Below are positions 1 through 6,699 of a stretch of DNA of 12,022 bases, one piece after another. The stretch lies in NCBI GenBank assembly GCA_964511865.1, contig CAZEHW010000096.1, positions 1 to 12,022 of the forward strand, in the 5' to 3' direction. Made by a program: the position numbers and the translations under genes. The notes under the pieces were generated by a model. It was not told the origin of the DNA and did no database searches. It saw only the letters and a list, made by a program, of their open reading frames with translations. This DNA is from ChocPot-Mid sp964511865 (GTDB lineage Bacteria; Bacteroidota; Ignavibacteria; Kapaibacteriales; UBA2268). Every line of letters begins with the position of its first letter. Position 1 is the stretch's first letter.

Positions 1-106
1 CACAACGGAGAAACGAGGGTGATTACGGCCTTTGAATAATAATCAATTAACAATTAAGGATCAAGAATTAAAAACTGAAATATTAATAATAATAAGAGAA
101 AATAAA

Positions 107-1543
107 ATGAAAAGATACATAATTACTTTGCTTGTAATAACAACAATAATTGCATTAAATTTTCAAAATTCAAATGCACAATATGGTTCTTATGGAACAA
201 CTGATGCACAGATAGTCGGTATGGGTAATACATTTGGTGCGGCATTCGGGACATTAGCTTTAGGAAAAAATCCGGCATTTTTGGCTTATCCAAGAGATAC
301 TGCCTCATACTTCGCTTTGCAAATTCCAAACATTGAACTTTCTGCAATGCAATCAACGATGACAATGGAGGACTTCAATAAATACTTGGGTAATAAAGAA
401 TCGCTGGTATTAGATGATGAAGGAAGACAGGATTTTTTCAATTCATTCGACGAATACAATGGTTTCTTTTATAGTATAGGTACAAAGGTTTTTGCATTTG
501 CATGGAAGCCATCTCAGGAAATCGGTACTTTTGCTTTATCAATGACTCAGTATGTTGCGGGAAACATGAATATACCATTAGCATTAATTGACCTGGCAAT
601 TAATGGGAATGCTCAAGGCAGAACATATAAATTTGATGACATGGAATTCAAGACCTGGTGGATTGGAACTACGACACTTTCTTACGCAAGAGATATTCTT
701 GAGTTTGACAATGAAAGTTTTATAAAAAGTTTGACAGGCGGAATTTCTTTAAAACTTGTCAGCGGATATGCATATGCTGGTCTTGAAAGAATGGATGCAG
801 AGTTTACAACCGGAGAAAACAATGTGCTTGACGGAAAAGTTGATATGCTTGCATGGACATCTTTTTCACCTGATTTGCAGGAGGATTCAACATTTAAAGA
901 AAACTGGTACAATGTAAAATTCCCCGGTAATTTTTCTGCTTCACCGGAATCTGTCGGCTCCGGTTTTGGCTTTGATATTGGATTTGCCGCTGATTTGGAT
1001 TATAATCTCAGAGTCGGATTAGCCATAACTGATATTGGTTCTATTACATGGGATGGTTATGCGTCAGAGCATAGTTCAAATTCCGAGGCACATATTGATG
1101 ACCTTATGAAAAAGAACCAGAGAGACCGGCTCGAAGCTCTTTTAAGTGATAGCAGTTATCCAATTGGCAGTTTTTCTACGAGTTTACCAACTGCTTTAAG
1201 GCTAAGTGTTGCTTATGAACTAACACAATTAATTCAGGCAATACCCGGTGATTTAACCGTTTTGCTTGGGTATAATCATGGATTCAACGATGCACCCGGA
1301 AACTCAATTAGCCCAAGAATTGCATTTGGTATGAGATGGCAGACATTACCATATATTCCGGTTATCAGTACAGGATTAACGAATACGAGAGCCGGGGATG
1401 TTATTTGGACAGTCGGTCTTGGATTTTCCACATCATTTCTTGATGTTTGTATCGCTACGGAAGACCTGACAACACTGATTGGCGGGACAGGTAATCCTAA
1501 TGCTTCGGCTGCATTGAATTTTATATGGAAATTGAATTATTAA
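107..1543 (+). CDS. Secreted outer-membrane beta-barrel-like protein of unknown function
   Basis: The 478-residue product begins with a classic signal peptide: basic MKRY, a hydrophobic core (residues 5-17) and probable cleavage after Ala24, just before QYGSYG. The ATG at 107 is preferred over a TTG at 32, because the TTG would put a hydrophilic 25-residue leader before the signal peptide. The mature N-terminus has a 'VGMGNTFGAAFGTLALGKNPAF' type pattern (about residues 37-57) resembling the MGG...ALGxNPA start of FadL/PorV/DUF5723-like barrels. The rest alternates polar and hydrophobic residues with many aromatics and glycines, and ends in a strand-like segment (FIWKLNY). It may be a structural or transport porin; no substrate can be inferred. 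It stands alone on the plus strand and converges with the metal-efflux operon. The family assignment is an inference from pattern; the outer-membrane location is more secure than any function. Confidence 0.75.
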   Translation: MKRYIITLLVITTIIALNFQNSNAQYGSYGTTDAQIVGMGNTFGAAFGTLALGKNPAFLAYPRDTASYFALQIPNIELSAMQSTMTMEDFNKYLGNKESLVLDDEGRQDFFNSFDEYNGFFYSIGTKVFAFAWKPSQEIGTFALSMTQYVAGNMNIPLALIDLAINGNAQGRTYKFDDMEFKTWWIGTTTLSYARDILEFDNESFIKSLTGGISLKLVSGYAYAGLERMDAEFTTGENNVLDGKVDMLAWTSFSPDLQEDSTFKENWYNVKFPGNFSASPESVGSGFGFDIGFAADLDYNLRVGLAITDIGSITWDGYASEHSSNSEAHIDDLMKKNQRDRLEALLSDSSYPIGSFSTSLPTALRLSVAYELTQLIQAIPGDLTVLLGYNHGFNDAPGNSISPRIAFGMRWQTLPYIPVISTGLTNTRAGDVIWTVGLGFSTSFLDVCIATEDLTTLIGGTGNPNASAALNFIWKLNY

Positions 1544-1587
1544 AATAAAAATATAATAATAGAATAAAATTTTTTTTTATTTCGACT

Positions 1588-1631
1588 GAAGTGAGGAATC
1601 CGATATTTATAAATCATGGGTTCTTCACTTC
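1588..1631 (+). repeat. Imperfect inverted repeat (REP-like hairpin) downstream of the barrel gene
   Basis: Arms 1588-1601 and 1618-1631 (GAAGTGAGGAATCC and GGGTTCTTCACTTC) pair over all 14 positions in plus-strand RNA, using 12 Watson-Crick and 2 G-U pairs, around a 16-base loop. The two wobble pairs become A-C mismatches on the minus strand, so the structure favours plus-strand transcripts, i.e. the 3' end of the gene ending at 1543. From memory, similar 'TTCGACTGAAGTGA...' palindromes recur between genes in Bacteroidota-like genomes, so it may be a dispersed REP/MITE-like element. It could equally serve as an mRNA 3' stabiliser or terminator, although no strong U-tract follows directly. 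Confidence 0.55.
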
Positions 1632-1880
1632 TTTCATTTTTGCTTTCTTCCTGCATTTACTTTGTTGGTACGAGTAGGTGAGAAAGTACAAGAGTTGCTT
1701 TCTCTACAATAACATAAACTTTCTCAAGCTGACCTATATACGATTTTATTAATGTTCGTAGCTTCACTCCACAACTCTAAGATTATCTGTTGCTTATGTG
1801 GAAACTGTAGGCAATTGATTTAATAAAAAAAAAATAAGTCCATGTAAGCTTCGTATATTACAAGGAGTTCAAATTTATCT

Positions 1881-1925
1881 TGTGAGTCTGACTGGAGTTG
1901 AACCAGCGACCTCTTCCGTGTCAGG
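1881..1925 (-). pseudogene. Displaced 3' fragment of tRNA-Val (candidate distal attachment site)
   Basis: These 45 bases match 8764-8808, the 3' part of the intact tRNA-Val, at 44 positions. The only difference is T at 1899 versus C at 8782, which changes the T-loop from TTCGACT to TTCAACT. The fragment runs from the anticodon stem/loop through the T-arm and acceptor 3' strand to two bases beyond the discriminator. Similarity stops sharply on both sides, and the D-arm and 5' acceptor strand are missing, so it cannot be a functional tRNA. A truncated, same-orientation copy of this kind at a distance is the usual leftover of site-specific integration into a tRNA gene; random partial duplication is the alternative. 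Confidence 0.85.
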
Positions 1926-2039
1926 AAAAAAATCAATTGAATTACAATGAAATCATAACTTCTCTAAAAATAAATAATTTATTTCAGAAAGATTTCATAC
2001 ATCGTTTATCTTTTTGAATTCCATTTTAATTCATTGATT

Positions 2040-3239
2040 TTAATCAATATTATTTGTTGTCAGTTCAATCATCAACTCTGCAATTGCTTTATTATACTCC
2101 TTTTCGATTTCAAGCAACGAATCAATAATTTCATAATACATTGTATTGTCAATATAAAATTGAGATAGAGATATATGACCAAGTTCGTATGACTTTTTGT
2201 TTAATTCAAGCTGACTGAAATCTACAAGTTCTCTTAGCTCATCCAATGATATTTTTAACTGCCGGGACTTGTCGAATAGTCTTTTCTTTTCAATATAAAA
2301 CCGTAAGGTATAAGAATGAATCTTTAAATCAATTGTACTGAGTTCACTCTCAGCTTTAGGAACTTTATTAGTATTTTCAAAAATGGGAATTGACATTTGT
2401 AATCTGACACCTTTAAAAGCAAAATCCGATTCACTTTCCTGTCTGTAACCAATGTCAAAACTCGGAAGCCAACCGGTTCTTGCCAAACTCAATTTTTTAT
2501 CATAAAGTTTTTTCTCCCTATCCAGTGAAAGAAAATAATAATCTGCATCTTTTAATCTATCGAACAATGAATCAAAATCAGAGCTAATATCTTGATACCA
2601 ATAATCTGAAATATTCAGTTGTAAAGATTGCCCGCCGTTCAAATTAATTATCTCGGATTGAGAAGAGCTCAATTCAATTTTAGCAATATTAAGTCTTGAT
2701 TTGGCTATTGATAGATTTGTCTTTGTTTTATTTAACTCCAAAATACCAACATCACCTTTATCAAACTTTGCTTGTATTGTGTTGAGCATATTCTCTGCTA
2801 ATTCAAACCGTTTATTTAGCTCATCTACTTTTTTGGTCAAGTAGATGTATTCTACCAATAGATTTTGTGCATCTTTTATAATGTTTTTCTCAAATTCTTT
2901 TAAATGGAATTGGTTAGCAGAATATTGCAGCGAAGAAATGTCAGATTTCAGAAAGTAAATAGACGGGAAGTCAAAAGGTTGAGAAATTATCAACTCTTGC
3001 TTGTTTCCTGTTGTAATACCTGAACCTGAAAGATAAGAATACTCAACTTTAGGATTGAGAGGCAGTGAGTTCGTTCTGCTCTCAATATTCACACTATTCA
3101 AGTATTCTTTGTATGCCTTAATCTCTTTATTGTTTGAGCTTATTTGCTTCAGCACGTCTCTGTAAGATTGTGCGTTTAGTAGGGGTTCATTGCAATGAAT
3201 CCCTACAATCACAATAATTATCAAAATATATTTAATCAT
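2040..3239 (-). CDS. TolC-family outer-membrane channel of a heavy-metal RND efflux system (CusC/CzcC type)
   Basis: The 399-residue protein would form the trimeric outer-membrane channel and periplasmic tunnel through which the upstream RND pump expels metal ions. After the signal region (cleavage probably after Ala23, before QSYRDVL), it shows the TolC/OEP pattern. There are two long helical hairpin stretches rich in charged heptads (about 105-205 and 300-390), separated by beta-strand segments such as NPKVEYSY and WLPSFDIGYRQE. The internal 'KFDKGDVGILELNKTKTNL' and 'YELGHISLSQFYIDN' motifs are the duplicated G-(D/H)-(V/I) elements of this family. It is slightly shorter than many members. 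It is last in the operon, 14 bp after the DUF3147-like gene, with AAGGAAAA before its ATG. It is unusual in that residues 12-20 of the signal peptide are encoded by a 28-bp palindrome, giving a polar HCNEP run between the hydrophobic core and the cleavage site. Confidence 0.88.
   Translation of the reverse strand: MIKYILIIIVIVGIHCNEPLLNAQSYRDVLKQISSNNKEIKAYKEYLNSVNIESRTNSLPLNPKVEYSYLSGSGITTGNKQELIISQPFDFPSIYFLKSDISSLQYSANQFHLKEFEKNIIKDAQNLLVEYIYLTKKVDELNKRFELAENMLNTIQAKFDKGDVGILELNKTKTNLSIAKSRLNIAKIELSSSQSEIINLNGGQSLQLNISDYWYQDISSDFDSLFDRLKDADYYFLSLDREKKLYDKKLSLARTGWLPSFDIGYRQESESDFAFKGVRLQMSIPIFENTNKVPKAESELSTIDLKIHSYTLRFYIEKKRLFDKSRQLKISLDELRELVDFSQLELNKKSYELGHISLSQFYIDNTMYYEIIDSLLEIEKEYNKAIAELMIELTTNNID
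3179..3206. repeat. 28-bp near-perfect palindrome inside the TolC-like signal peptide codons
   Basis: Bases 3179-3206 (GTAGGGGTTCATTG followed by CAATGAATCCCTAC) are self-complementary at 13 of 14 pairs; only the 3185/3200 pair fails. The palindrome encodes residues 12-20 of the TolC-like protein on the minus strand. GTAGGG...CCCTAC ends are, from memory, a look shared by dispersed palindromic repeats in several bacterial phyla. The sharp boundaries and the odd encoded peptide suggest an in-frame insertion. Confidence 0.75.
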
Positions 3240-3253
3240 AAATTTTCCTTGTG

Positions 3254-3607
3254 TTAGATTTTAAAACCAAATTTTTCCAAAATAAATACCATAACAAAGT
3301 ATAGTATTATCATTATGACCAAAGCAATTGCAAGTGAGAAATAAAAATTGACATTGGCTTTAAGTAATAATGGAAATACTATGAAAAATGCCAGTGAGGG
3401 TAGAACCAGCCAGAAGATATTATAAGATAAGTCAATAATACCGGAAGTATTTTTTGTATCTTGATATAACCAAATAATAGCCAATACAGATGTCAATGGG
3501 ATTGAAGCCAAAATACTACCCCACAAGGTGCTTTTCTTCGATATTTCTGATATAAGACCAATGATAACCGAAGACAGCAATACCTTTATTATGAAATACC
3601 ACATCAT
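3254..3607 (-). CDS. DUF3147-like small inner-membrane protein
   Basis: The 117-residue protein is almost entirely hydrophobic, with about four predicted membrane helices (roughly residues 3-20, 28-48, 60-83 and 88-112). There is a positively charged/polar turn (SEISKKSTLWGS) after the first helix and 'YQDTKN' between the second and third. The pattern ISKKS-x-x-x-x-G-S-x-x-A-S-x-P is what I associate with DUF3147, a family often found beside CusA/CzcA-type pumps; the role is unknown. The start overlaps the pump's stop by four bases (ATGA), implying translational coupling. A perfect AGGAGG at 3610-3615 lies 2 bases from the first ATG and 5 from the second (3604-3602), so initiation at Met2 is likely. 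It may assist pump assembly or metal handling, but nothing in the sequence proves this. Confidence 0.75.
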   Translation of the reverse strand: MMWYFIIKVLLSSVIIGLISEISKKSTLWGSILASIPLTSVLAIIWLYQDTKNTSGIIDLSYNIFWLVLPSLAFFIVFPLLLKANVNFYFSLAIALVIMIILYFVMVFILEKFGFKI

Positions 3608-6600
3608 TTCCTCCTGTTTTTCATTAAATAAAACACAATTGGCAAAATAATTAAATTAAGAAACGTTGAACTAATCAGTCCCCCAAGAATAACTTCAGCC
3701 ATAGGGCTTTGGATTTCATTGCCGGGTTTGTCTCCAGCTAATACCAAAGGAATAAGAGCTAAAGCCGCTGTTAAAGCTGTCATTAGAACAGGGTTTAATC
3801 TGTCCAAAGAACCATTAATAATAGCATCCTTAATATTCATACCTTCATCAATAAGACGATTATACCGAGACACCATCAATATTCCGTTACGTGTAGCTAT
3901 TCCAAAAAGTGTTATAAAACCAATTAGAGATGGTATGCTTAAAATTCCTGATGAAATCCAAACCACTGCAACGCCACCAATTAACGCAAGCGGTAAATTG
4001 ATAAGAATAATTCCGGCTGTTTGGTAATTCTTAAATTCCTGATAAAGAAGGAAGAAAATAATCAATAACGAGATTATCGAAACAATCAAAATTATTCTTG
4101 ATGCTTTCTCTTCACTTTCAAACTGACCACCATATTCCAAATAATAGTTTTCTGGTAATTCAATGCTTTGAGAAACAGAATTCTTTATTTCATTTACAAC
4201 ACTTCTTACGTCTCTTCCTGCAACATTCGCAGAAATCACAATCTTTCTTTTTACGTTTTCTCTGTTGATAACATTTGCACCTTTGCCTGATTTTATCTCG
4301 GCAACTTGACCAAGAGTAACTTTTTCACCGTTCCAAGTATCAATCATAGCATTTGAAATAGCGTCAAAGTTATCTCTGTACTCATCTTTCATTCGGAGAA
4401 CAATATCGAAAGACCTTTCGTTTTCAAATACATTTCCTACAACCTGACCGGCAAATGCCGTATTTACGAAATTATTAAATCGTTCCATTGAAATTCCAAG
4501 TCTTGCCAACATTTCTCTGTTGGGCTTGATATGAACTTGCGGAACTGTAACAATCTGTTCAACACTAAGGTCTGCGACACCGTCAATTGTTGAAATATTG
4601 CTTTTTATATCATTGGCAAGATTATACATTTTTTCAAGGTCCGTACCAAAGAGTTTGATTGCTATACTTGTCTTAGCACCTGAAATAATATGGTCAATTT
4701 TATGACTAATCGGCTGTCCGAGATTAAATACTATGCCTGTTATTGAGGACAATTTTTTTCTAACATCAATTAAAAATTCATCTCTTGAGCGGTCTTTAAG
4801 AACAAAGGGTGTTTCAATTTCCGAAATACTTGACCCGAAAGAATGTTCAGATAAATCCGCTCTGCCTGTCTTTCTTGCAGTAGAAACTACTTCAGGAATT
4901 GATAGAAGTGCTTCTTCTGCCTGAGTGCTAATCTTTATTGATTCTTCGAGTGAAATACCCGGTGTTGTTGCAACTACTATTGTTAGTGAACCCTCATTAA
5001 AAACAGGCAGGAAATTTCTACCAAGATATTGGGTTGAAATAAGTGATATAATCAGTATCAGACTAACTGTGATTAATATTTTCTTTTTATGATTGAAAGC
5101 AACTGTTAAGGTTGACTTATAAATTTTCTTCAAATAAGCGATAAGTTTAATATCACCTTCTCTTTTACCTAATAATTTATCATTTGTTATAAGATAACTG
5201 CACAAAACAGGAGTAATGGTAATTGAAACTATCAATGAAGCAAACAGAGAAATGATGAATGCTATTCCAAGTGGCTGCAACATTCTTCCCTCAACTCCAC
5301 TTAAAAAGAACAATGGAAGAAATGCAACTATGATTATTACCGTTGCATTTATTATTGAAGCTCTGATTTCCTTAGAACCCTCAAATATTACTTTGATTGG
5401 ATTTTCTTTTTCTTCTTTAGGCTTATGGAAGTTTTCTTTTAATCGTTTAAATACATTTTCTACATCTATGATTGCGTCATCAACTAATGAACCAATTGCA
5501 ATCGCCATTCCTCCCAAGCTCATTGTATTAATGTTCAATCCAAGTAATTTCATTACGATTATTGTTGTGAGCAAAGAAAGAGGTATTGCAAGCAATGAAA
5601 TTATCGTTGTTCTGAAACTCATTAAAAATATAAACAAAATTATAATAACAAAAACAGACCCTTCAAGCAGTGCTGTTTCAATATTAGTAATTGATGTATT
5701 GATAAAATTTGCCTGATGGAATGGTTCAGTTTTGAACTGAACATTTCCGGGTAATGTGTTTTTTAATTCATCCAAGTTGTTTACAATTTTTTTCGTTAAG
5801 TCAATTGTTCCAATACCGGGTTGTTTTACAACAGTGAAAATTACAGCAGGTTTAGTTTTGTAAGAAGCATCATTGATTCTTTGTGCCGCAGCTATTTTAA
5901 CATCAGCAACATCGTTGATTCTGATAGGGTATCCATCATTCATTTTGACAATGCTTTTACCAAATTCTTCAGGTATTGTTGTTCTGGTCATACCACGTAT
6001 GATATATTCATTTCCATATTGATTAAAGAAACCGCCATTAGAATTTTCATTCAGTTTTTTACAAGCATCGGTAAGTTCATCAAAAGTAATTCCGAAATTT
6101 TTCATCTTCTGCAAATCAGCTTGTATCTGGAATTGCTTTTCGTCACCACCCATAATCGTTACTTGTGCCACTCCACCCAAGGATAATAGTCTTGGCTTTA
6201 CGTTCCAGTCTGCTTGAGTTCTTAAATCCATCAAGCTGAGAGAATCAGAAGTCATAGCAAATATTATTATTTCACCGAGAAGTGAGGTTTGTGGAGCAAG
6301 AATAGGGGCAGTAACTCCTTCAGGAAAATTACCTGAAATTTGTGATAGTTTTTCTGTTACAGTCTGTCTTGCTTTGAAAATATCAGTTCCCCAATCAAAT
6401 TCTACCCAAACAATTGAAAAACCCATTGTTGAGTTTGAGCGTACACGTCTGACTGAAGGTGAACCGTTGACAGCTGTTTCAATCTGAAAAGTTACCATTT
6501 TTTCAACCTCTTCGGGAGCCATACCATTTGCATCAGTCATAACAACAACTGTTGGAGCACTCAGGTCAGGAAATATATCTACTTCCATATCTTTGGCAAC

Positions 6601-6687
6601 AAATATTCCTACCACCATGATTACAACTCCGGCAATAAGAACAACCATTCTGTTGTTCAAAGAAAAATTCAATATTTTATTTAACAT
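3604..6687 (-). CDS. Heavy-metal efflux RND transporter, inner-membrane pump (CusA/CzcA family)
   Basis: The 1027-residue proton-driven pump is full length for the HME-RND family. It has a first helix (13-30), a large periplasmic porter/docking half, helices 2-6 (about 338-500), a second helix 7 (536-555), a second periplasmic half and helices 8-12 (about 878-1020). The 'DIFPDLSAPTV' segment (37-47), 'GGMAIAIGSLVDDAIIDVEN' (392-411, with the helix-4 proton-relay acidic pair D403/D404), 'LPLFFLSGVEGRMLQPL' and 'GFITLFGIATRNGILMVS' are family hallmarks. Aligned by eye with E. coli CusA, the three substrate methionines (M573, M623, M672) correspond to Val571, Glu623 and His666, which argues against a Cu(I)/Ag(I) site and for a divalent cation such as Zn, Co, Cd or Ni (inference). 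It starts 12 bp after the adaptor gene behind AGGAAG, and its end carries the AGGAGG of the next gene. Confidence 0.95.
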   Translation of the reverse strand: MLNKILNFSLNNRMVVLIAGVVIMVVGIFVAKDMEVDIFPDLSAPTVVVMTDANGMAPEEVEKMVTFQIETAVNGSPSVRRVRSNSTMGFSIVWVEFDWGTDIFKARQTVTEKLSQISGNFPEGVTAPILAPQTSLLGEIIIFAMTSDSLSLMDLRTQADWNVKPRLLSLGGVAQVTIMGGDEKQFQIQADLQKMKNFGITFDELTDACKKLNENSNGGFFNQYGNEYIIRGMTRTTIPEEFGKSIVKMNDGYPIRINDVADVKIAAAQRINDASYKTKPAVIFTVVKQPGIGTIDLTKKIVNNLDELKNTLPGNVQFKTEPFHQANFINTSITNIETALLEGSVFVIIILFIFLMSFRTTIISLLAIPLSLLTTIIVMKLLGLNINTMSLGGMAIAIGSLVDDAIIDVENVFKRLKENFHKPKEEKENPIKVIFEGSKEIRASIINATVIIIVAFLPLFFLSGVEGRMLQPLGIAFIISLFASLIVSITITPVLCSYLITNDKLLGKREGDIKLIAYLKKIYKSTLTVAFNHKKKILITVSLILIISLISTQYLGRNFLPVFNEGSLTIVVATTPGISLEESIKISTQAEEALLSIPEVVSTARKTGRADLSEHSFGSSISEIETPFVLKDRSRDEFLIDVRKKLSSITGIVFNLGQPISHKIDHIISGAKTSIAIKLFGTDLEKMYNLANDIKSNISTIDGVADLSVEQIVTVPQVHIKPNREMLARLGISMERFNNFVNTAFAGQVVGNVFENERSFDIVLRMKDEYRDNFDAISNAMIDTWNGEKVTLGQVAEIKSGKGANVINRENVKRKIVISANVAGRDVRSVVNEIKNSVSQSIELPENYYLEYGGQFESEEKASRIILIVSIISLLIIFFLLYQEFKNYQTAGIILINLPLALIGGVAVVWISSGILSIPSLIGFITLFGIATRNGILMVSRYNRLIDEGMNIKDAIINGSLDRLNPVLMTALTAALALIPLVLAGDKPGNEIQSPMAEVILGGLISSTFLNLIILPIVFYLMKNRRK
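3610..3615 (-). promoter_or_regulatory. Perfect Shine-Dalgarno AGGAGG for the DUF3147-like gene
   Basis: The site encodes the Arg-Arg pair at the pump's C-terminus (NRRK-stop) and sits 2 and 5 bases from the two consecutive ATG codons of the next gene. The spacing favours the second ATG. It is the strongest ribosome binding site in the window; several housekeeping genes here have none. Confidence 0.7.
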
Positions 6688-6699
6688 AATTTTCTTCCT

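Larger units (their letters stand above)
1544..2039. other. Gene-free spacer between convergent transcription units
   Basis: No convincing coding region was seen on either strand. From left to right it holds an AT-rich run with a T-tract (1570-1579), a long imperfect inverted repeat (1588-1631), a mixed stretch with no recognisable content (about 1632-1829), an A-tract (about 1825-1834), the tRNA-Val 3' fragment (1881-1925), and an AT-rich stretch up to the stop of the TolC-like gene. On the minus strand an all-A/T hairpin at 1968-1984 followed by a short T-run could weakly terminate the metal-efflux operon, but it has no GC pairs and is only a suggestion. A 10-bp inverted pair (1812-1821 and 1930-1939) brackets the tRNA fragment and may be chance in such AT-rich DNA. 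Confidence 0.7.

Noticed and set aside
1..39. Possible C-terminal end of an upstream plus-strand gene (frame 1 reads HNGETRVITAFE then stop; frame 3 reads QRRNEGDYGL then stop).
   Set aside because: Too short to choose between frames or to recognise a family; either could be chance.
32..106. TTG start extending the barrel protein by 25 residues.
   Set aside because: It would place a polar, low-complexity leader before an otherwise perfect signal peptide; the ATG at 107 is clearly better.
1680..1725. GAGAAAG (1680-1686) with two downstream CTTTCTC copies (1698-1704, 1719-1725) that could form alternative hairpins, as in an attenuator.
   Set aside because: Only 7 bp, no T-tract, and not in the leader of any gene.
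1812..1939. 10-bp inverted pair CAATTGATTT / AAATCAATTG bracketing the tRNA fragment, as possible recombinase arm sites or transposon ends.
   Set aside because: AT-rich, partly self-palindromic and unmatched near the other repeat; chance is likely.
5216..5716. 166-residue open frame on the plus strand opposite the pump gene.
   Set aside because: It lies wholly antisense to the well-supported RND pump and has no recognisable features; it is a shadow of the coding strand.
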